Shown in pieces: positions 1-9,228 of a stretch of 64,000 bases of DNA. The notes under the pieces were generated by a model, which was not told the origin of the DNA, did no database searches, and saw nothing but the letters and a program-made list of their open reading frames with translations. The first letter of the stretch is position 1; every line of letters starts with the position of its first letter. Made by a program: the position numbers and the translations under genes. Source of the stretch: WVZH01 sp034430425 (lineage in GTDB: Bacteria; Chloroflexota; Anaerolineae; Anaerolineales; E44-bin32); NCBI GenBank assembly GCA_034430425.1, contig DAOUEK010000020.1, positions 10,021-74,020 on the forward strand. The letters are read 5' to 3'.

Positions 1-61
1 CAAGCAGCACCAGCAGAATCGCTGCACATACTATTCCAGTGCCATCATTGAAAGAATCCAT
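1..61 (-). CDS. Start of an unidentified protein, cut by the left edge
   Basis: A minus-strand frame opens with ATG at 61-59 and stays open to the left edge (20 codons). It reads MDSFNDGTG and then a hydrophobic run (IVCAAILLVLL), as expected for a signal anchor or first membrane helix. The ATG lies one base after the TGA of the HAD phosphatase gene, so it would be the next gene of that transcript. Too little is visible to name a family, and it could still be chance. Confidence 0.35.
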   Translation of the reverse strand, partial: MDSFNDGTGIVCAAILLVLL

Positions 62-62
62 T

Positions 63-707
63 TCAATCCATCAACTCGACTACCGTATCGAGAAGGTCTG
101 TAATACGCTGTACATGATAATCAACATTGGCGGGCTTTCGTTTATTTCCGACCAAAACGGTTTTCATACCGAGTGTTGCTGCAGGAAGGAGATTGTCAAC
201 GCGGTCGTCGAGAAATAAGCAGTTTCCCGGGTTGCTGGTTTCGGTAATCTCCATTGCACGGGTGTAGGCTTGCGGGATCGGCTTGTTGATAAAATCGAGT
301 GCAACGATATCGATGATGGTTTCGATATTGGACTCAATCCCCAGAATATTGAGAACGCGTTTGGAATGGCCGGTGTTGGAATTGGTGAACACGATTTTTC
401 GCTGTTGAATCCGCGCCAACATTTTTTGCAGATCTGGATCCGGATGGAGGAAGTTTTCCAATGGGACTTCGTGAACATATTCCAAATATTCCTGTGGGTT
501 GATTTGATAATTGGCGATCAATCCATTTAATGTCGTGCCATAGAAATGTAAATACTCATCTCGCAGGCTGGAAACATGCTGCTCAGCGATGTTCAACCGC
601 TGGATCATAAATGCGTTGATTCGCTCCCCGATCGCTTCCCATAATCCATTCGTGTTTGGGTAGAGTGTATCGTCGAGATCAAAGAAAATTGTGTGGATTG
701 TGGTCAT
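63..707 (-). CDS. HAD-family phosphatase, Sdt1/pyrimidine 5'-nucleotidase-like
   Basis: A 214-residue HAD-superfamily hydrolase, cytosolic, expected to dephosphorylate a nucleotide or other small phosphate ester. Motif I is FFDLDDTLYP (nucleophile D10, acid D12). Motif II is the TNS after a beta strand (IVFTNSN), a Lys for motif III lies near NKPIPQAY, and motif IV is the acidic pair in LFLDDRVDNL. The small helical cap after motif I fits the pyrimidine 5'-nucleotidase (Sdt1-like) branch, but the substrate is inferred only. The frame extends to a TTG at 728, but the ATG at 707 has an AAGGA box 10 bases upstream (722-718) and is chosen. The gene is divergent from mutL. Confidence 0.8.
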   Translation of the reverse strand: MTTIHTIFFDLDDTLYPNTNGLWEAIGERINAFMIQRLNIAEQHVSSLRDEYLHFYGTTLNGLIANYQINPQEYLEYVHEVPLENFLHPDPDLQKMLARIQQRKIVFTNSNTGHSKRVLNILGIESNIETIIDIVALDFINKPIPQAYTRAMEITETSNPGNCLFLDDRVDNLLPAATLGMKTVLVGNKRKPANVDYHVQRITDLLDTVVELMD

Positions 708-771
708 GCCAAGGTTGTCCTTCAACAACGATTTTTACACAACTCCGGCAGTATAGGTGTTGAGCTGGAGG

Positions 772-800
772 GTGTCAACGCATTGTCTCGAGGTTATAAT
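772..800 (+). promoter_or_regulatory. Promoter of mutL
   Basis: A perfect TATAAT lies at 795-800 with GTGTCA (4/6 to the -35 consensus) 17 bases upstream at 772-777. Transcription would start near 807, only a few bases before the mutL ATG at 812. The mRNA would therefore be leaderless or nearly so, which fits the lack of a clear ribosome binding site there. Confidence 0.6.
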
Positions 801-811
801 CTAAACCCACG

Positions 812-2551
812 ATGAAGAAATCAATGCCTATCGCGATTTTACCCGAAGAAGTTGCCTCTGCGATTGCCGCTGGAGAAGTCGTTGAGCGGCCGGTTTCGGT
901 GGTCAAGGAATTGGTCGAAAACGCGCTTGACGCTTCTGCGCGTTCGATCGAAATCACGGTGGAACGAGGAGGGAGTGGCTTAATCGAAGTCGTGGACGAT
1001 GGCATCGGTATACCTCGCCAGGAAGTGCCGCTGGCAATCGCCCGTTTCGCCACATCGAAGTTGAGAACGGCTGAAGATTTATTTGCCATTCAAACCCTCG
1101 GATTTCGAGGTGAGGCGCTTTCCTCCATCGGTGCAGTCTCGCGCTTCGAACTCATTTCGAGAGCGGCAGAGGATGGAACGGGAAGCCGCTTGATCGTCGA
1201 GGGTGGACATTCGAGCGACTTGCAATCTGTTGGCTCACCACAGGGCACAATCGTGCGTGTGCGTGATCTCTTCTTCAACGTTCCTGCACGAAAGAAATTT
1301 CTAAAGACCGAAACAACGGAGCGCAGACGGATTTCCGCTCTTGTGACTCGATATGCATTGGCCTATCCCGAGGTACGCTTCAGATTATCACAGGAAGGGC
1401 GTGATGCATTCCAGAGTTCAGGCAAAGGGGATCGCAGAGAAATATTAGCAGCGATCTACGACGTGGAGAAAGCCAGGGAATTGATCGCTATTCCCGAAAT
1501 CAGCGGCACGCCTTTTCGTATTCAGGGGTTCATCAGCCCGCCGTCGATTCATCGCGGCAATCGACGAGAATTGACGTTCTTTGTCAATGGACGATGGGTG
1601 CAAGATTCAAGTCTCTCGGCTGCTGTGGTTCAGGCCTATCATGCCTTGCTTATGGTTGGACGATACCCAATGGCCGTGCTGTTCCTCGATCTCTCACCTG
1701 ACGCCGTCGATGTGAATGTACATCCTGCAAAAGCCGAAGTACGCTTTCGTGAACAGGATGTGGTCTTTTCGGTGGTTCAACGCGTGGTTCGTTCGACATT
1801 GTTAGGCCAGGCACCGGCGCCGGCGATCGGATTGGGTGCAAGCTCCATCAGAGGATCTTGGGAGGAATCCGATTCATCAGTACATAGCGATTGGCAGCTT
1901 GCGCAGCGATTGGTTGAGGCGCAAGAAGTCGGTGGTGGAATCCGGCTTCAATCTGCCTTGCCGGTCGGCAGCCTGCCGTTGTTGAGAGCCGTTGGGCAAA
2001 TTGGGGCTGCATATCTCGTCGCTGAAGGACCGGATGGGCTTTACCTGGTTGATCAACATGCGGCGCATGAACGGATCCTCTTCGAGGCATTGATGCAGGC
2101 ATTCGAGCAGGGACAGGTTGAGGTTCAAGCCCTGCTCAAACCACTGGTTGTGACCTTCCCGCTTGAACAAAGTGAACTGATCGACCAACAATTCGAGGTG
2201 CTCCAGCATATTGGTTTGGATGTGGAACCTTTTGGACAGCGAACATATCGATTGCGCGCTATTCCGGCGATGTTTGTATCAGCTGACCCAGAGAAAATTC
2301 TTCGATCCGTCGTGGAAGATTTCGAAGAGGATGAAACGCCCTTGGCCAAGGAAACAGAGGCAAAACTTGCGGCGCGTGCATGCAAACGTGCAGCGATAAA
2401 AGCAGGTCAGGTCCTTTCAATGCAAGAGCAGCAAAAGCTGCTCTGTGATCTCGAAGGTTGTCGCCTCCCGCGGACTTGCCCACACGGCAGACCGACTATG
2501 ATTCATCTTTCCGTTGAAGCACTTGAACGCCAGTTTGGACGAAGAGGTTGA
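812..2551 (+). CDS. mutL: DNA mismatch repair protein MutL (with endonuclease motif)
   Basis: 579 residues, normal for bacterial MutL, which couples mismatch recognition by MutS to strand incision. The N-terminal GHKL ATPase has ELVENALDA, DDGIGIP and GFRGEALSS within the first ~115 residues. The C-terminal dimerisation domain carries the complete metal-binding endonuclease motif DQHA-x2-E-x4-E (D414, H416, E420, E425), the ACKRAAIKAG motif and CPHGRP (C556-H558). This protein should therefore nick DNA itself, as in bacteria without MutH. The linker (~residues 330-390) is low in conservation, as usual. The start ATG follows a strong -10 box by 11 bases. No mutS is in the window. Confidence 0.97.
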   Translation: MKKSMPIAILPEEVASAIAAGEVVERPVSVVKELVENALDASARSIEITVERGGSGLIEVVDDGIGIPRQEVPLAIARFATSKLRTAEDLFAIQTLGFRGEALSSIGAVSRFELISRAAEDGTGSRLIVEGGHSSDLQSVGSPQGTIVRVRDLFFNVPARKKFLKTETTERRRISALVTRYALAYPEVRFRLSQEGRDAFQSSGKGDRREILAAIYDVEKARELIAIPEISGTPFRIQGFISPPSIHRGNRRELTFFVNGRWVQDSSLSAAVVQAYHALLMVGRYPMAVLFLDLSPDAVDVNVHPAKAEVRFREQDVVFSVVQRVVRSTLLGQAPAPAIGLGASSIRGSWEESDSSVHSDWQLAQRLVEAQEVGGGIRLQSALPVGSLPLLRAVGQIGAAYLVAEGPDGLYLVDQHAAHERILFEALMQAFEQGQVEVQALLKPLVVTFPLEQSELIDQQFEVLQHIGLDVEPFGQRTYRLRAIPAMFVSADPEKILRSVVEDFEEDETPLAKETEAKLAARACKRAAIKAGQVLSMQEQQKLLCDLEGCRLPRTCPHGRPTMIHLSVEALERQFGRRG

Positions 2552-2570
2552 GTCCGAGTGAGGTATTATT

Positions 2571-3806
2571 CTAACTTGAGGTTGTTCCTTGCGGGATGGG
2601 TAATTGCAGTCGAAAAATACTTCCCTTTCCGACTTGGCTTTCAACTTCAATGTCTCCATTGTGGTTGCGGGCGATCCGTTTGGCGATCACCAAGCCCAAT
2701 CCCGTGCCTTTGACATTGTTTTCCTGGTCCGGAACACGGTAAAAACGTTCGAAAATGTGGGGCAAGCTTATTGCTGGAATACCACATCCGGTGTCTTTCA
2801 CGGAGAAAACCAGTGAGTCTTTGTCACGCTGCAGGGATAGCATTACCTGGCCGTTTTCGTGATTGTATTTTATCGCATTGGTGAGCAGGTTCAACACAAC
2901 CTGTTTCAATCGATTACGGTCACCATGGACAGGATTGAGGTTACGTTCGAAGTCGGTTTTCAAAGTTACTTTTCGCTCGTCGGCTTGCGGGCGGACAAGC
3001 TCCAAACACTCCACAACCAAGCCCTCGAGGTGAACGGGTTCCCTTTCGAATTTCGCTCGACCGGATTCCAGACGCGCCAATTCCAAAAAGTCGGTCGTCA
3101 TTTCGTTAAGTCGCTGGACCTCGCCGAATATCGTCTTACTGAGTTTGCCGCTTTGTTCCGGGGCGAGATCCGGTCTCTGCATAAGATGCGCAGCTGCGAG
3201 AAGCGCGGCCAAAGGCGTTCTTAGTTCGTGTACCATTTCGGCGATTAGATCGCTCTGTTGGAATAATCGTGTGTTTTCGATGGCGATTGCGGCCTGAGCG
3301 GCAAGCGATCGAAGTATCAATTGATCGTCTTCAGTGAAAGTTCCTTGTTCTTTGTTGAGCACTTCGATCACACCGATAGTTTTATCTTTGGTTTGTAAGG
3401 GTACACCGAGGATCGATCGGGTGAGAAAATCCGTCTGTAGGTCGATGTCGGCGAAGAATCGGGAATCTGCTTTGGTGTCCTCAACGAGTAGCGGTTCCTG
3501 GTTGGAGTAGATCCATCCTGCGATGCTGTTGTTCGTCGGTACTACGGATCGACTGAACCCTTCTTTGAGCGGTCCGGTTGCCGCTTCGAAGTACAGGTGG
3601 TTGGTTTGCGGATCGTACAACAGAATCGACGAAGCTTCGCTGGTCGTTAGCTCGCGCGCAACTTCGGCAATATGCTGCAGCAACGTCTCTTGATCCAGGG
3701 TGGATACCAATTCCGAACTGACTTCAAGGAGACGCGCGTAGCGTTTCAAGAGTCTTGGATAATTTCGGATCGCTGATTCATCTTTTGCTGAACGGGGATT
3801 ATTCAT
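2571..3806 (-). CDS. GAF-domain sensor histidine kinase
   Basis: 411 residues, with no membrane segment, so a cytosolic sensor. A short N-terminal helix leads into a GAF domain (about residues 30-180). The HisKA motif EMVHELRTPLAA follows with phospho-accepting H193, then an HATPase domain with N box NLLTNAIKYN, G1 DTGCGIP, F box FERFYR and G2 GTGLGL. All catalytic motifs are intact. It is the last gene of a three-gene operon. Its ATG (3806) overlaps the sirtuin's stop (3801-3799), pointing to translational coupling. An upstream in-frame ATG at 3890 lies inside the sirtuin gene and is unlikely. The natural partner is the receiver-ATPase two genes upstream. The ligand of the GAF domain is unknown. 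Confidence 0.9.
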   Translation of the reverse strand: MNNPRSAKDESAIRNYPRLLKRYARLLEVSSELVSTLDQETLLQHIAEVARELTTSEASSILLYDPQTNHLYFEAATGPLKEGFSRSVVPTNNSIAGWIYSNQEPLLVEDTKADSRFFADIDLQTDFLTRSILGVPLQTKDKTIGVIEVLNKEQGTFTEDDQLILRSLAAQAAIAIENTRLFQQSDLIAEMVHELRTPLAALLAAAHLMQRPDLAPEQSGKLSKTIFGEVQRLNEMTTDFLELARLESGRAKFEREPVHLEGLVVECLELVRPQADERKVTLKTDFERNLNPVHGDRNRLKQVVLNLLTNAIKYNHENGQVMLSLQRDKDSLVFSVKDTGCGIPAISLPHIFERFYRVPDQENNVKGTGLGLVIAKRIARNHNGDIEVESQVGKGSIFRLQLPIPQGTTSS

Positions 3807-4590
3807 TTTGTTCACCAAGCACTCCATCTGCAAGATTGGGAAGAATGGTTTCCACATCGTCGTGAAAAACAGCATCTGCGCGTTCATCAAGGTACGTGGG
3901 TGTGTGATTTACAATGATCAGCCTCGCTCCGGTGTTAAGTGGTTTGATGGGAAGCATGGCTGCGGGGGTCACTTGAAGCGACGACCCGGCGATGAGGATC
4001 AAATCACTCTTGGAGAGCAGTTTCTCAGCGGAATGTATGACATCATAGGGTAGCTGTTCTCCAAAAAGGACCGCGTTGGGTTTGAGTACTCCGCCACACC
4101 GGGTGCAAAGCGGGATATCACCGTTTTGTACAAACGCCTTCAGGATTTCTGCTGTATCGAACATTTCAAAACAGGCGACGCAGGTTGCCTGACGCAGGTG
4201 GCCGTGCAATTCGAGTATGTTAATCGATCCTGCTCGATGATGAAGTGCGTCAATGTTCTGCGTGATGATGCCGGTGAGATAACCGGCTTTCTCGAGACGC
4301 GCAAGCGCAATGTGGGCAGAATTTGGTTTTGCATCCCGGATTAATTTTGCCAGCGGGTGAATCCAGTCGTAGAATTTGCTCGGATTATGCCGAAAAGCAG
4401 TCAGTGAAGCAACTTCCATTGGATCGTATCTTTCCCACAATCCGGAATGGGGGGAACGGAAATCCGGGATGCCTGAAGGTGTCGATATGCCAGCGCCGGT
4501 AATCGCAACCGTACGTTTTGATTTTTTTAGAAGCGAAATCGCCGCTCGAAGGAGGTGCTCAAGTCCATCAGACTTCACGACGGGTCTCAA
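3799..4590 (-). CDS. NAD-dependent protein deacylase, Sir2 family
   Basis: 263 residues, the usual length of a bacterial sirtuin, which removes acyl groups from lysines using NAD+. Visible motifs are GAGIS (32-36), PDFR (42-45), TQNID (110-114), catalytic H129 in ELHGH, four zinc cysteines (C137, C140, C162, C165), GSSLQV and NHT near the C-terminus. The start is a TTG at 4590 overlapping the TGA of the upstream gene (TTGA). A GTG five codons in is an alternative. It sits between a response-regulator-like gene and a histidine kinase with overlaps on both sides, so the three should be co-translated. A regulatory role for deacylation in that signalling pathway is an inference. Confidence 0.93.
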   Translation of the reverse strand: MRPVVKSDGLEHLLRAAISLLKKSKRTVAITGAGISTPSGIPDFRSPHSGLWERYDPMEVASLTAFRHNPSKFYDWIHPLAKLIRDAKPNSAHIALARLEKAGYLTGIITQNIDALHHRAGSINILELHGHLRQATCVACFEMFDTAEILKAFVQNGDIPLCTRCGGVLKPNAVLFGEQLPYDVIHSAEKLLSKSDLILIAGSSLQVTPAAMLPIKPLNTGARLIIVNHTPTYLDERADAVFHDDVETILPNLADGVLGEQNE

Positions 4591-5735
4591 TTTTTAATAC
4601 GTTCGAGATGCTGGGAAAGGAATTTCGACAACTTGCGAATTTGATCGGATGCGAGGCTGTCTGGATGGGCGAGGATTAATGGCTTCGAATCGGTAGCGGC
4701 TTGATAGGCCAAATCCGGTGCAGGGGAAACGATTCCGGCCAGTTCGATATCAATTTCATTTTCAACCTGCCGCCAAGGGATTTGCAGTTTTGAACGAACC
4801 CGGTTGATCAGCGCGAGATAGATCTTTTCCCGCGAGATGCCATTCGCAGATAATTCTTGCAGGAGCGATCTTCCCAGGACATTGGACGGAAAGACAGGTT
4901 CAACCACGAGGATCAGGCGGTCGCAAATTGTCAATATCGGTTTGATGTATGGGTGCATCGAACATCCCAGATCGAGCACGACAGTTTTGCACATTGAAGA
5001 GAGATTCGCGACGATCGCTTCCATTTGTGCGACAGATTGCTCCAACTCAACATCGTTTGGAGCGTGGGATGCAACCAGCAGCCGAATTCCGGAAGCGTGG
5101 CTGATGATTTCGCTCTCGACGGATCGCAAATGGATGTCCTTTAATGATCGGTTCAATAAATTGGTTAAACCGGAGGTATTCGCAATTCCCAGCTCGAGGG
5201 CAACGGTTCCATGCCCGGGGTTGAGCTCAGCGAAAATCACATCGTCGCCGTTTTGTTGTAAGGCGATGCTGGCATTCAAGGCGAGTGTTGTCGTACCGAT
5301 GCCGCCTCGTGCGCCCAGAAATGCAATCGTCCTTGCTTTCTCCGATAGGGTAGTTATTGTTTGCGATGCCCGACTCAAGACGGCTTTAATGTGCGCAGTC
5401 AACTCTGCTGGATGGGTAGGTTTGGTTAAATAATCGTCGACACCGGCCTCGAATCCCGCGACCTTGTCGTCGACCATAGTTTTTGCAGTGAACATGATGA
5501 TTGGGATGTGCGTTAATGATGGATCGGCTCTCAGTCGGCGCGTTACTTCATACCCATCCATGTCTGGCATCATGATGTCGAGCAGAATCAGTTGAGGCGT
5601 TTCTTCCTTGGCTCTTTCGATACCCAGGGCTCCATTGCTCGCCACAACAATCTCGTAGCCATGGCGCTCGAGCATCAAGCCAACGAGTTTTAACGTATCA
5701 ACGTCGTCATCAATGATTAGGATCTTTTCTGTCAT
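4587..5735 (-). CDS. Response-regulator receiver fused to a CpaE/TadZ-like ATPase
   Basis: 382 residues. The receiver domain (1-120) has the acidic residues D9/D10, phospho-acceptor D53, T83 and K105, so it looks phosphorylatable. After a short linker a MinD/ParA-type domain begins with GARGGIGTTTLALN (141-154). There the two lysines of the deviant Walker A box are replaced (R143, T148), as is common in CpaE/TadZ proteins of type IV pilus/Tad systems. VVLDLGCS resembles Walker B. CpaE proteins position envelope machines at cell poles, but no tad or pilus gene is in the window, so the target is unknown. First gene of the operon with the sirtuin and the GAF kinase, with a promoter visible upstream. 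Confidence 0.88.
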   Translation of the reverse strand: MTEKILIIDDDVDTLKLVGLMLERHGYEIVVASNGALGIERAKEETPQLILLDIMMPDMDGYEVTRRLRADPSLTHIPIIMFTAKTMVDDKVAGFEAGVDDYLTKPTHPAELTAHIKAVLSRASQTITTLSEKARTIAFLGARGGIGTTTLALNASIALQQNGDDVIFAELNPGHGTVALELGIANTSGLTNLLNRSLKDIHLRSVESEIISHASGIRLLVASHAPNDVELEQSVAQMEAIVANLSSMCKTVVLDLGCSMHPYIKPILTICDRLILVVEPVFPSNVLGRSLLQELSANGISREKIYLALINRVRSKLQIPWRQVENEIDIELAGIVSPAPDLAYQAATDSKPLILAHPDSLASDQIRKLSKFLSQHLERIKN

Positions 5736-5774
5736 TCCGGGTGCTCCATTTGTGATTTTTCCCCGGTTGATGGC

Positions 5775-5803
5775 AGTCTAGCATAAAGCGATATTGGAGG
5801 CAA
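5775..5803 (-). promoter_or_regulatory. Promoter of the receiver-ATPase/sirtuin/kinase operon
   Basis: On the minus strand TTGCCT (5803-5798) and TAGACT (5780-5775) are separated by exactly 17 bases. Each matches the sigma-70-type consensus at 4/6. It lies about 40 bases upstream of the ATG at 5735 and points away from the divergent kinase gene. Confidence 0.5.
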
Positions 5804-5823
5804 GAAGTGATCCGGCATTTCGT

Positions 5824-5852
5824 TTGGAGTAGTGAATCCGGGATGCTATAAT
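5824..5852 (+). promoter_or_regulatory. Promoter of the 1094-residue histidine kinase
   Basis: TATAAT at 5847-5852 with TTGGAG at 5824-5829 (17-base spacing). The expected transcript starts about 25 bases before the ATG at 5885. A GAGGCAGCG ahead of the ATG can serve as the ribosome binding site. Confidence 0.55.
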
Positions 5853-5884
5853 GCTCCAAGTTCATTTTTTCCTTCGAGGCAGCG

Positions 5885-8800
5885 ATGTCCGTTGAGTGGT
5901 GGGGTTATAATCAAGGATTGAATTTCAGGTTTCCATCATCGACGATCGGTTATCTGATCGGAGGTGTTGCCCTGGCGATGTTGATCCTCATGTATTACCG
6001 CCAGGTGCCGCATGACTCGCTCGCTACGAGGAAAAGAAACGATCCATTCTGGGCGCGTCTCCCTTTTCTACTCATCGCTGCTCCCTTATTGATCCAGACA
6101 TTTTTACTGCGGTTTCCATTATCTGGGCCGGAAACGCTTGTATTTCTGCCAGCAGAACTGCGTGGACCGGCTGTGGCGGTGTTCGGCGCAATCCCCTGGC
6201 TGATTGCCGGCGGGGTTCTGGGTGTCCGTCAGGCTATCCTGGTCGGTCTCGCTGCTGGAGTCGTGCGAGGTGGTTTTGAGACCTTCAGTGCGCTGACACC
6301 CGTTTTCATGGGGTTACAGGCGGGTTTTGCCGCCTGGTTGATGCGTCGGGACGATACTGGATTGCAGGGACGTGTGCTGCGCAGTTCGTTTTTTAGCAGC
6401 CTTGCTAGTGGTGTGGTTTATCTCTTTCTCCGTAGTTTCGATATTTTCGTGACGACGCATGGTGGCCTGTATCGCAGCATCGATATAACCCTTTCGCTTC
6501 TTGGGCTCACAGCACTGGCCGTTTTGGTTGAAGCGGCGATCGGCGGGGCATTTTGTGAGTTGATTCGACGACAGGCTCCCAAACTCTGGTATTTGCCATC
6601 TCGAGGCGTCGCTGGTGGATTGGGCCAATCGCTGGCTGTAAAATTGAGTGCGATTTTACTTTTCGCCGGGTTTGTCGCCAGCAGCGTGATCCTGATCGGA
6701 GATTGGGTTTCGGCCGAGCAGTCTGCCCGTGAAATACTCACAGAACACATGCAGCAAACGGCCAGCCAGGCAAGCGGCGGCATCCCCTTTTTCGTTCACA
6801 CAGGCAGAGAATTTAGCCGTCAACTGGCAGACGATCTCGCTGATCAAATGGTGTCAGGATCGTGGGCGGATGAACCCTCGGACGTTCTCCTGCGTGCCTA
6901 TACGTTTTTTGAAAGTTTGGAAGTCTACGATGGCGAACTCAACCTTATCGCAAGCTATCCCGTATCTCCCAATACGGCAACCTATTCCCAGGGTTTCCAA
7001 TCCTACCTGGGCGCCGCATTGCGCGGAATTCCTTCGGAGACTCTCGAAATTGGTACCGATGTTGGCACAGTCACGCGTATGGCTTTCATAACCCCCGTAC
7101 TCCCTGCCGATGCGAATGATGCAGTTGGTGTGGTAGTCGGCTGGTCATCCCTGGAAGCCAATCTCATCTTAACGCCGTTGATCCAAAGCTTCGAGCAGTT
7201 TACCTATGGATCGGCATTCGTTACCGATGAGCAAGGGGATATTCTCATCCACTCGGGTAGTGGTTTGGAATTTCGGGATTTCGACTTTCATTCAGACAAG
7301 GTCAACACCATCGATGTCGAATACACCCGGGACGGTACCAGGCGTTTGGTTTATATCGAGGCGATCGAAGAGTATACCTGGCACGTTGTTGTTATCGTGC
7401 CGCTCAGTGAAGTCCATCGCCAGGCGCTTCAAATTACACTGCGTCTTGGTGGTTGGTTGGTTGGTGTGGGATTGGTATTACTTTGTGCCGTATTTCTTAT
7501 TAGCCATCGATTGACACGCCCTCTGCGGTTGATGGCAAGGATGGCGCAATCGATCGCGCGTGGAAATCTCGATCAGCCCGTACCGGCAAGCGGCGAGGAT
7601 GAAATCGGCCGCTTCGCATCCTCATTCGAGATGATGCGCCGCAGCTTAAAAGCCAGGTTGGAAGAGATGGGTTTGTTGCTGGATGTGAGCCAGCGGCTTT
7701 CGACCAGTTTTGATCTTTCCGAGATGCTGCAGCCGGTTCTGGACGGTATCCGACAGATCGCCACTGCGGATCATGTTCGTATCGCCTTAGTTCCCGCGCA
7801 GGAGGAATCCCCGGTAGTGAGTTTCTCGGCGGGGAATGATCCGGGCAATTGGGCGGCTCTGGATCGTCAAATTATTGCTTTAACACAACACCGGGGTCGT
7901 TTCGTATTGGAAAACCCGACTCGAGCCAGTGCAGTCCTAGAGCTGAAGGATTTGACCGAATCGATCGGAACCTTGTCGGCCATCCCCATGAGACATGAAG
8001 ATGAATTCGTAGGGGTCCTCTGGCTTGGGCATCGGATGCCGTATGTGATGACATCAGATGCGCTTAATCTCTTATCGATCCTGTCCGATCAATTGGCTGT
8101 GGCGATAACGAAAGTGCGCTTGTATCAGCGCGCAGAACATGAGCGTCTGCGACTGGTTACCGTTCTGGAAGGCACACCGGCGGCAGTGATGATGGTGGAT
8201 GCCGCAGGTCGGATTTCTCTGCTCAATCCAGCAGCTGACAGATTATTCGGGGTCAGTGAGCAGGAAAGTGTCGGGAAAAGCGTTGCGGAAGTTGTCGAAA
8301 ACCCGGACCTGCGCACGATTCTATTGGATCGGGGCATCACAGATCGCGCAACAGAAATCGAATTGGATTCCGGTCAGATTATGTTCGCCTCGATAACGGA
8401 GATCAAGTCCGAGCATACCGGCGCATCGGGACGCATCTGTGTATTGTGGGACGTGACACATTATAAGAGACTCGACGCGTTGAAGTCGGAATTTGTTTCC
8501 ACGGTCAGTCAGGATTTGCGTGCACCGCTGACGCTCATGCGCGGCTACGCTACCATGCTCAGTATGGTGGGGGATGTAAATGAGCAACAAGATGAATTCT
8601 TACAAAAGATACTCAAGAGTATCGATCACATGAGTAAGTTGGTCGACAATCTCTTGGATTTAGGCCGTATTGAAGCCGGCATGGGTTTGAACATCTCGAG
8701 CATCCATGTCGAGTCGTTAATTAAAGACGTAGTCGAATCCTATCGACCACAAGCAGTGACCAAACGCGTTGCCATTGAAATCGAATTGATGGACGGTATG

Positions 8801-9169
8801 CAAGCTGTCGATGCTGATGCTGCACTGCTGCGCCAGGCGATATCGAATCTGCTCGATAATGCGTTGAAATTCACGTCAGCCAACGGTCGGGTGACGCTTC
8901 GTGCGGAACAGCGGAACGGTGACCAGTTCATCACGGTGGCTGACAGCGGTGTGGGCATTGCGCCAACCGATCAGGCGCGCTTGTTTGAAAAATTCTATCG
9001 AGCCGGAAGTGCTGATGTTCTCCACGAGCAAGGCTTGGGTTTGGGCTTGGCCATCGTCAAGTCGATCGTAGAACAACACCATGGCCGGATTCAGGTGGAA
9101 AGTAGACTCGGTCAGGGAAGCACGTTTACCATCATCATTCCACGGAAATCTCCCAGTACAAATCCGTAG
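5885..9169 (+). CDS. Large membrane sensor histidine kinase with Gln in place of the phospho-acceptor His
   Basis: 1094 residues. Order: about seven N-terminal membrane helices (1-230); a further helix near 255-280; an extracytoplasmic CACHE-like sensor (~285-520); a membrane helix (LGGWLVGVGLVLLCAVFL); HAMP (~545-600, DEIGRFASSFEMM); GAF (~605-750); PAS (~760-860, VLEGTPAAVMMVDAAGRI); HisKA; HATPase with intact NLLDNALKF, DSGVGIAP, FEKFYR and GLGLGLAIV. The H box reads VSQDLRAPL: codon 8510-8512 is CAG, giving Q876 where His is expected. Classical autophosphorylation should be lost. It may act through its ATPase domain, as a partner in a heterodimer, or as a phosphatase or scaffold. Divergent from the kinase/sirtuin operon. 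The domain calls are firm, the functional consequence is inferred. Confidence 0.9.
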   Translation: MSVEWWGYNQGLNFRFPSSTIGYLIGGVALAMLILMYYRQVPHDSLATRKRNDPFWARLPFLLIAAPLLIQTFLLRFPLSGPETLVFLPAELRGPAVAVFGAIPWLIAGGVLGVRQAILVGLAAGVVRGGFETFSALTPVFMGLQAGFAAWLMRRDDTGLQGRVLRSSFFSSLASGVVYLFLRSFDIFVTTHGGLYRSIDITLSLLGLTALAVLVEAAIGGAFCELIRRQAPKLWYLPSRGVAGGLGQSLAVKLSAILLFAGFVASSVILIGDWVSAEQSAREILTEHMQQTASQASGGIPFFVHTGREFSRQLADDLADQMVSGSWADEPSDVLLRAYTFFESLEVYDGELNLIASYPVSPNTATYSQGFQSYLGAALRGIPSETLEIGTDVGTVTRMAFITPVLPADANDAVGVVVGWSSLEANLILTPLIQSFEQFTYGSAFVTDEQGDILIHSGSGLEFRDFDFHSDKVNTIDVEYTRDGTRRLVYIEAIEEYTWHVVVIVPLSEVHRQALQITLRLGGWLVGVGLVLLCAVFLISHRLTRPLRLMARMAQSIARGNLDQPVPASGEDEIGRFASSFEMMRRSLKARLEEMGLLLDVSQRLSTSFDLSEMLQPVLDGIRQIATADHVRIALVPAQEESPVVSFSAGNDPGNWAALDRQIIALTQHRGRFVLENPTRASAVLELKDLTESIGTLSAIPMRHEDEFVGVLWLGHRMPYVMTSDALNLLSILSDQLAVAITKVRLYQRAEHERLRLVTVLEGTPAAVMMVDAAGRISLLNPAADRLFGVSEQESVGKSVAEVVENPDLRTILLDRGITDRATEIELDSGQIMFASITEIKSEHTGASGRICVLWDVTHYKRLDALKSEFVSTVSQDLRAPLTLMRGYATMLSMVGDVNEQQDEFLQKILKSIDHMSKLVDNLLDLGRIEAGMGLNISSIHVESLIKDVVESYRPQAVTKRVAIEIELMDGMQAVDADAALLRQAISNLLDNALKFTSANGRVTLRAEQRNGDQFITVADSGVGIAPTDQARLFEKFYRAGSADVLHEQGLGLGLAIVKSIVEQHHGRIQVESRLGQGSTFTIIIPRKSPSTNP

Positions 9170-9228
9170 AGTATTGCCACGATCCATTCAATCAGGCATG
9201 TGAATTGCGATGCTATGTGCCGGGACGT

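Noticed and set aside
4837..5433. Long plus-strand open frame opposite the receiver-ATPase gene
   Set aside because: It mirrors a gene with clear motifs on the minus strand, and its translation shows no domain features.
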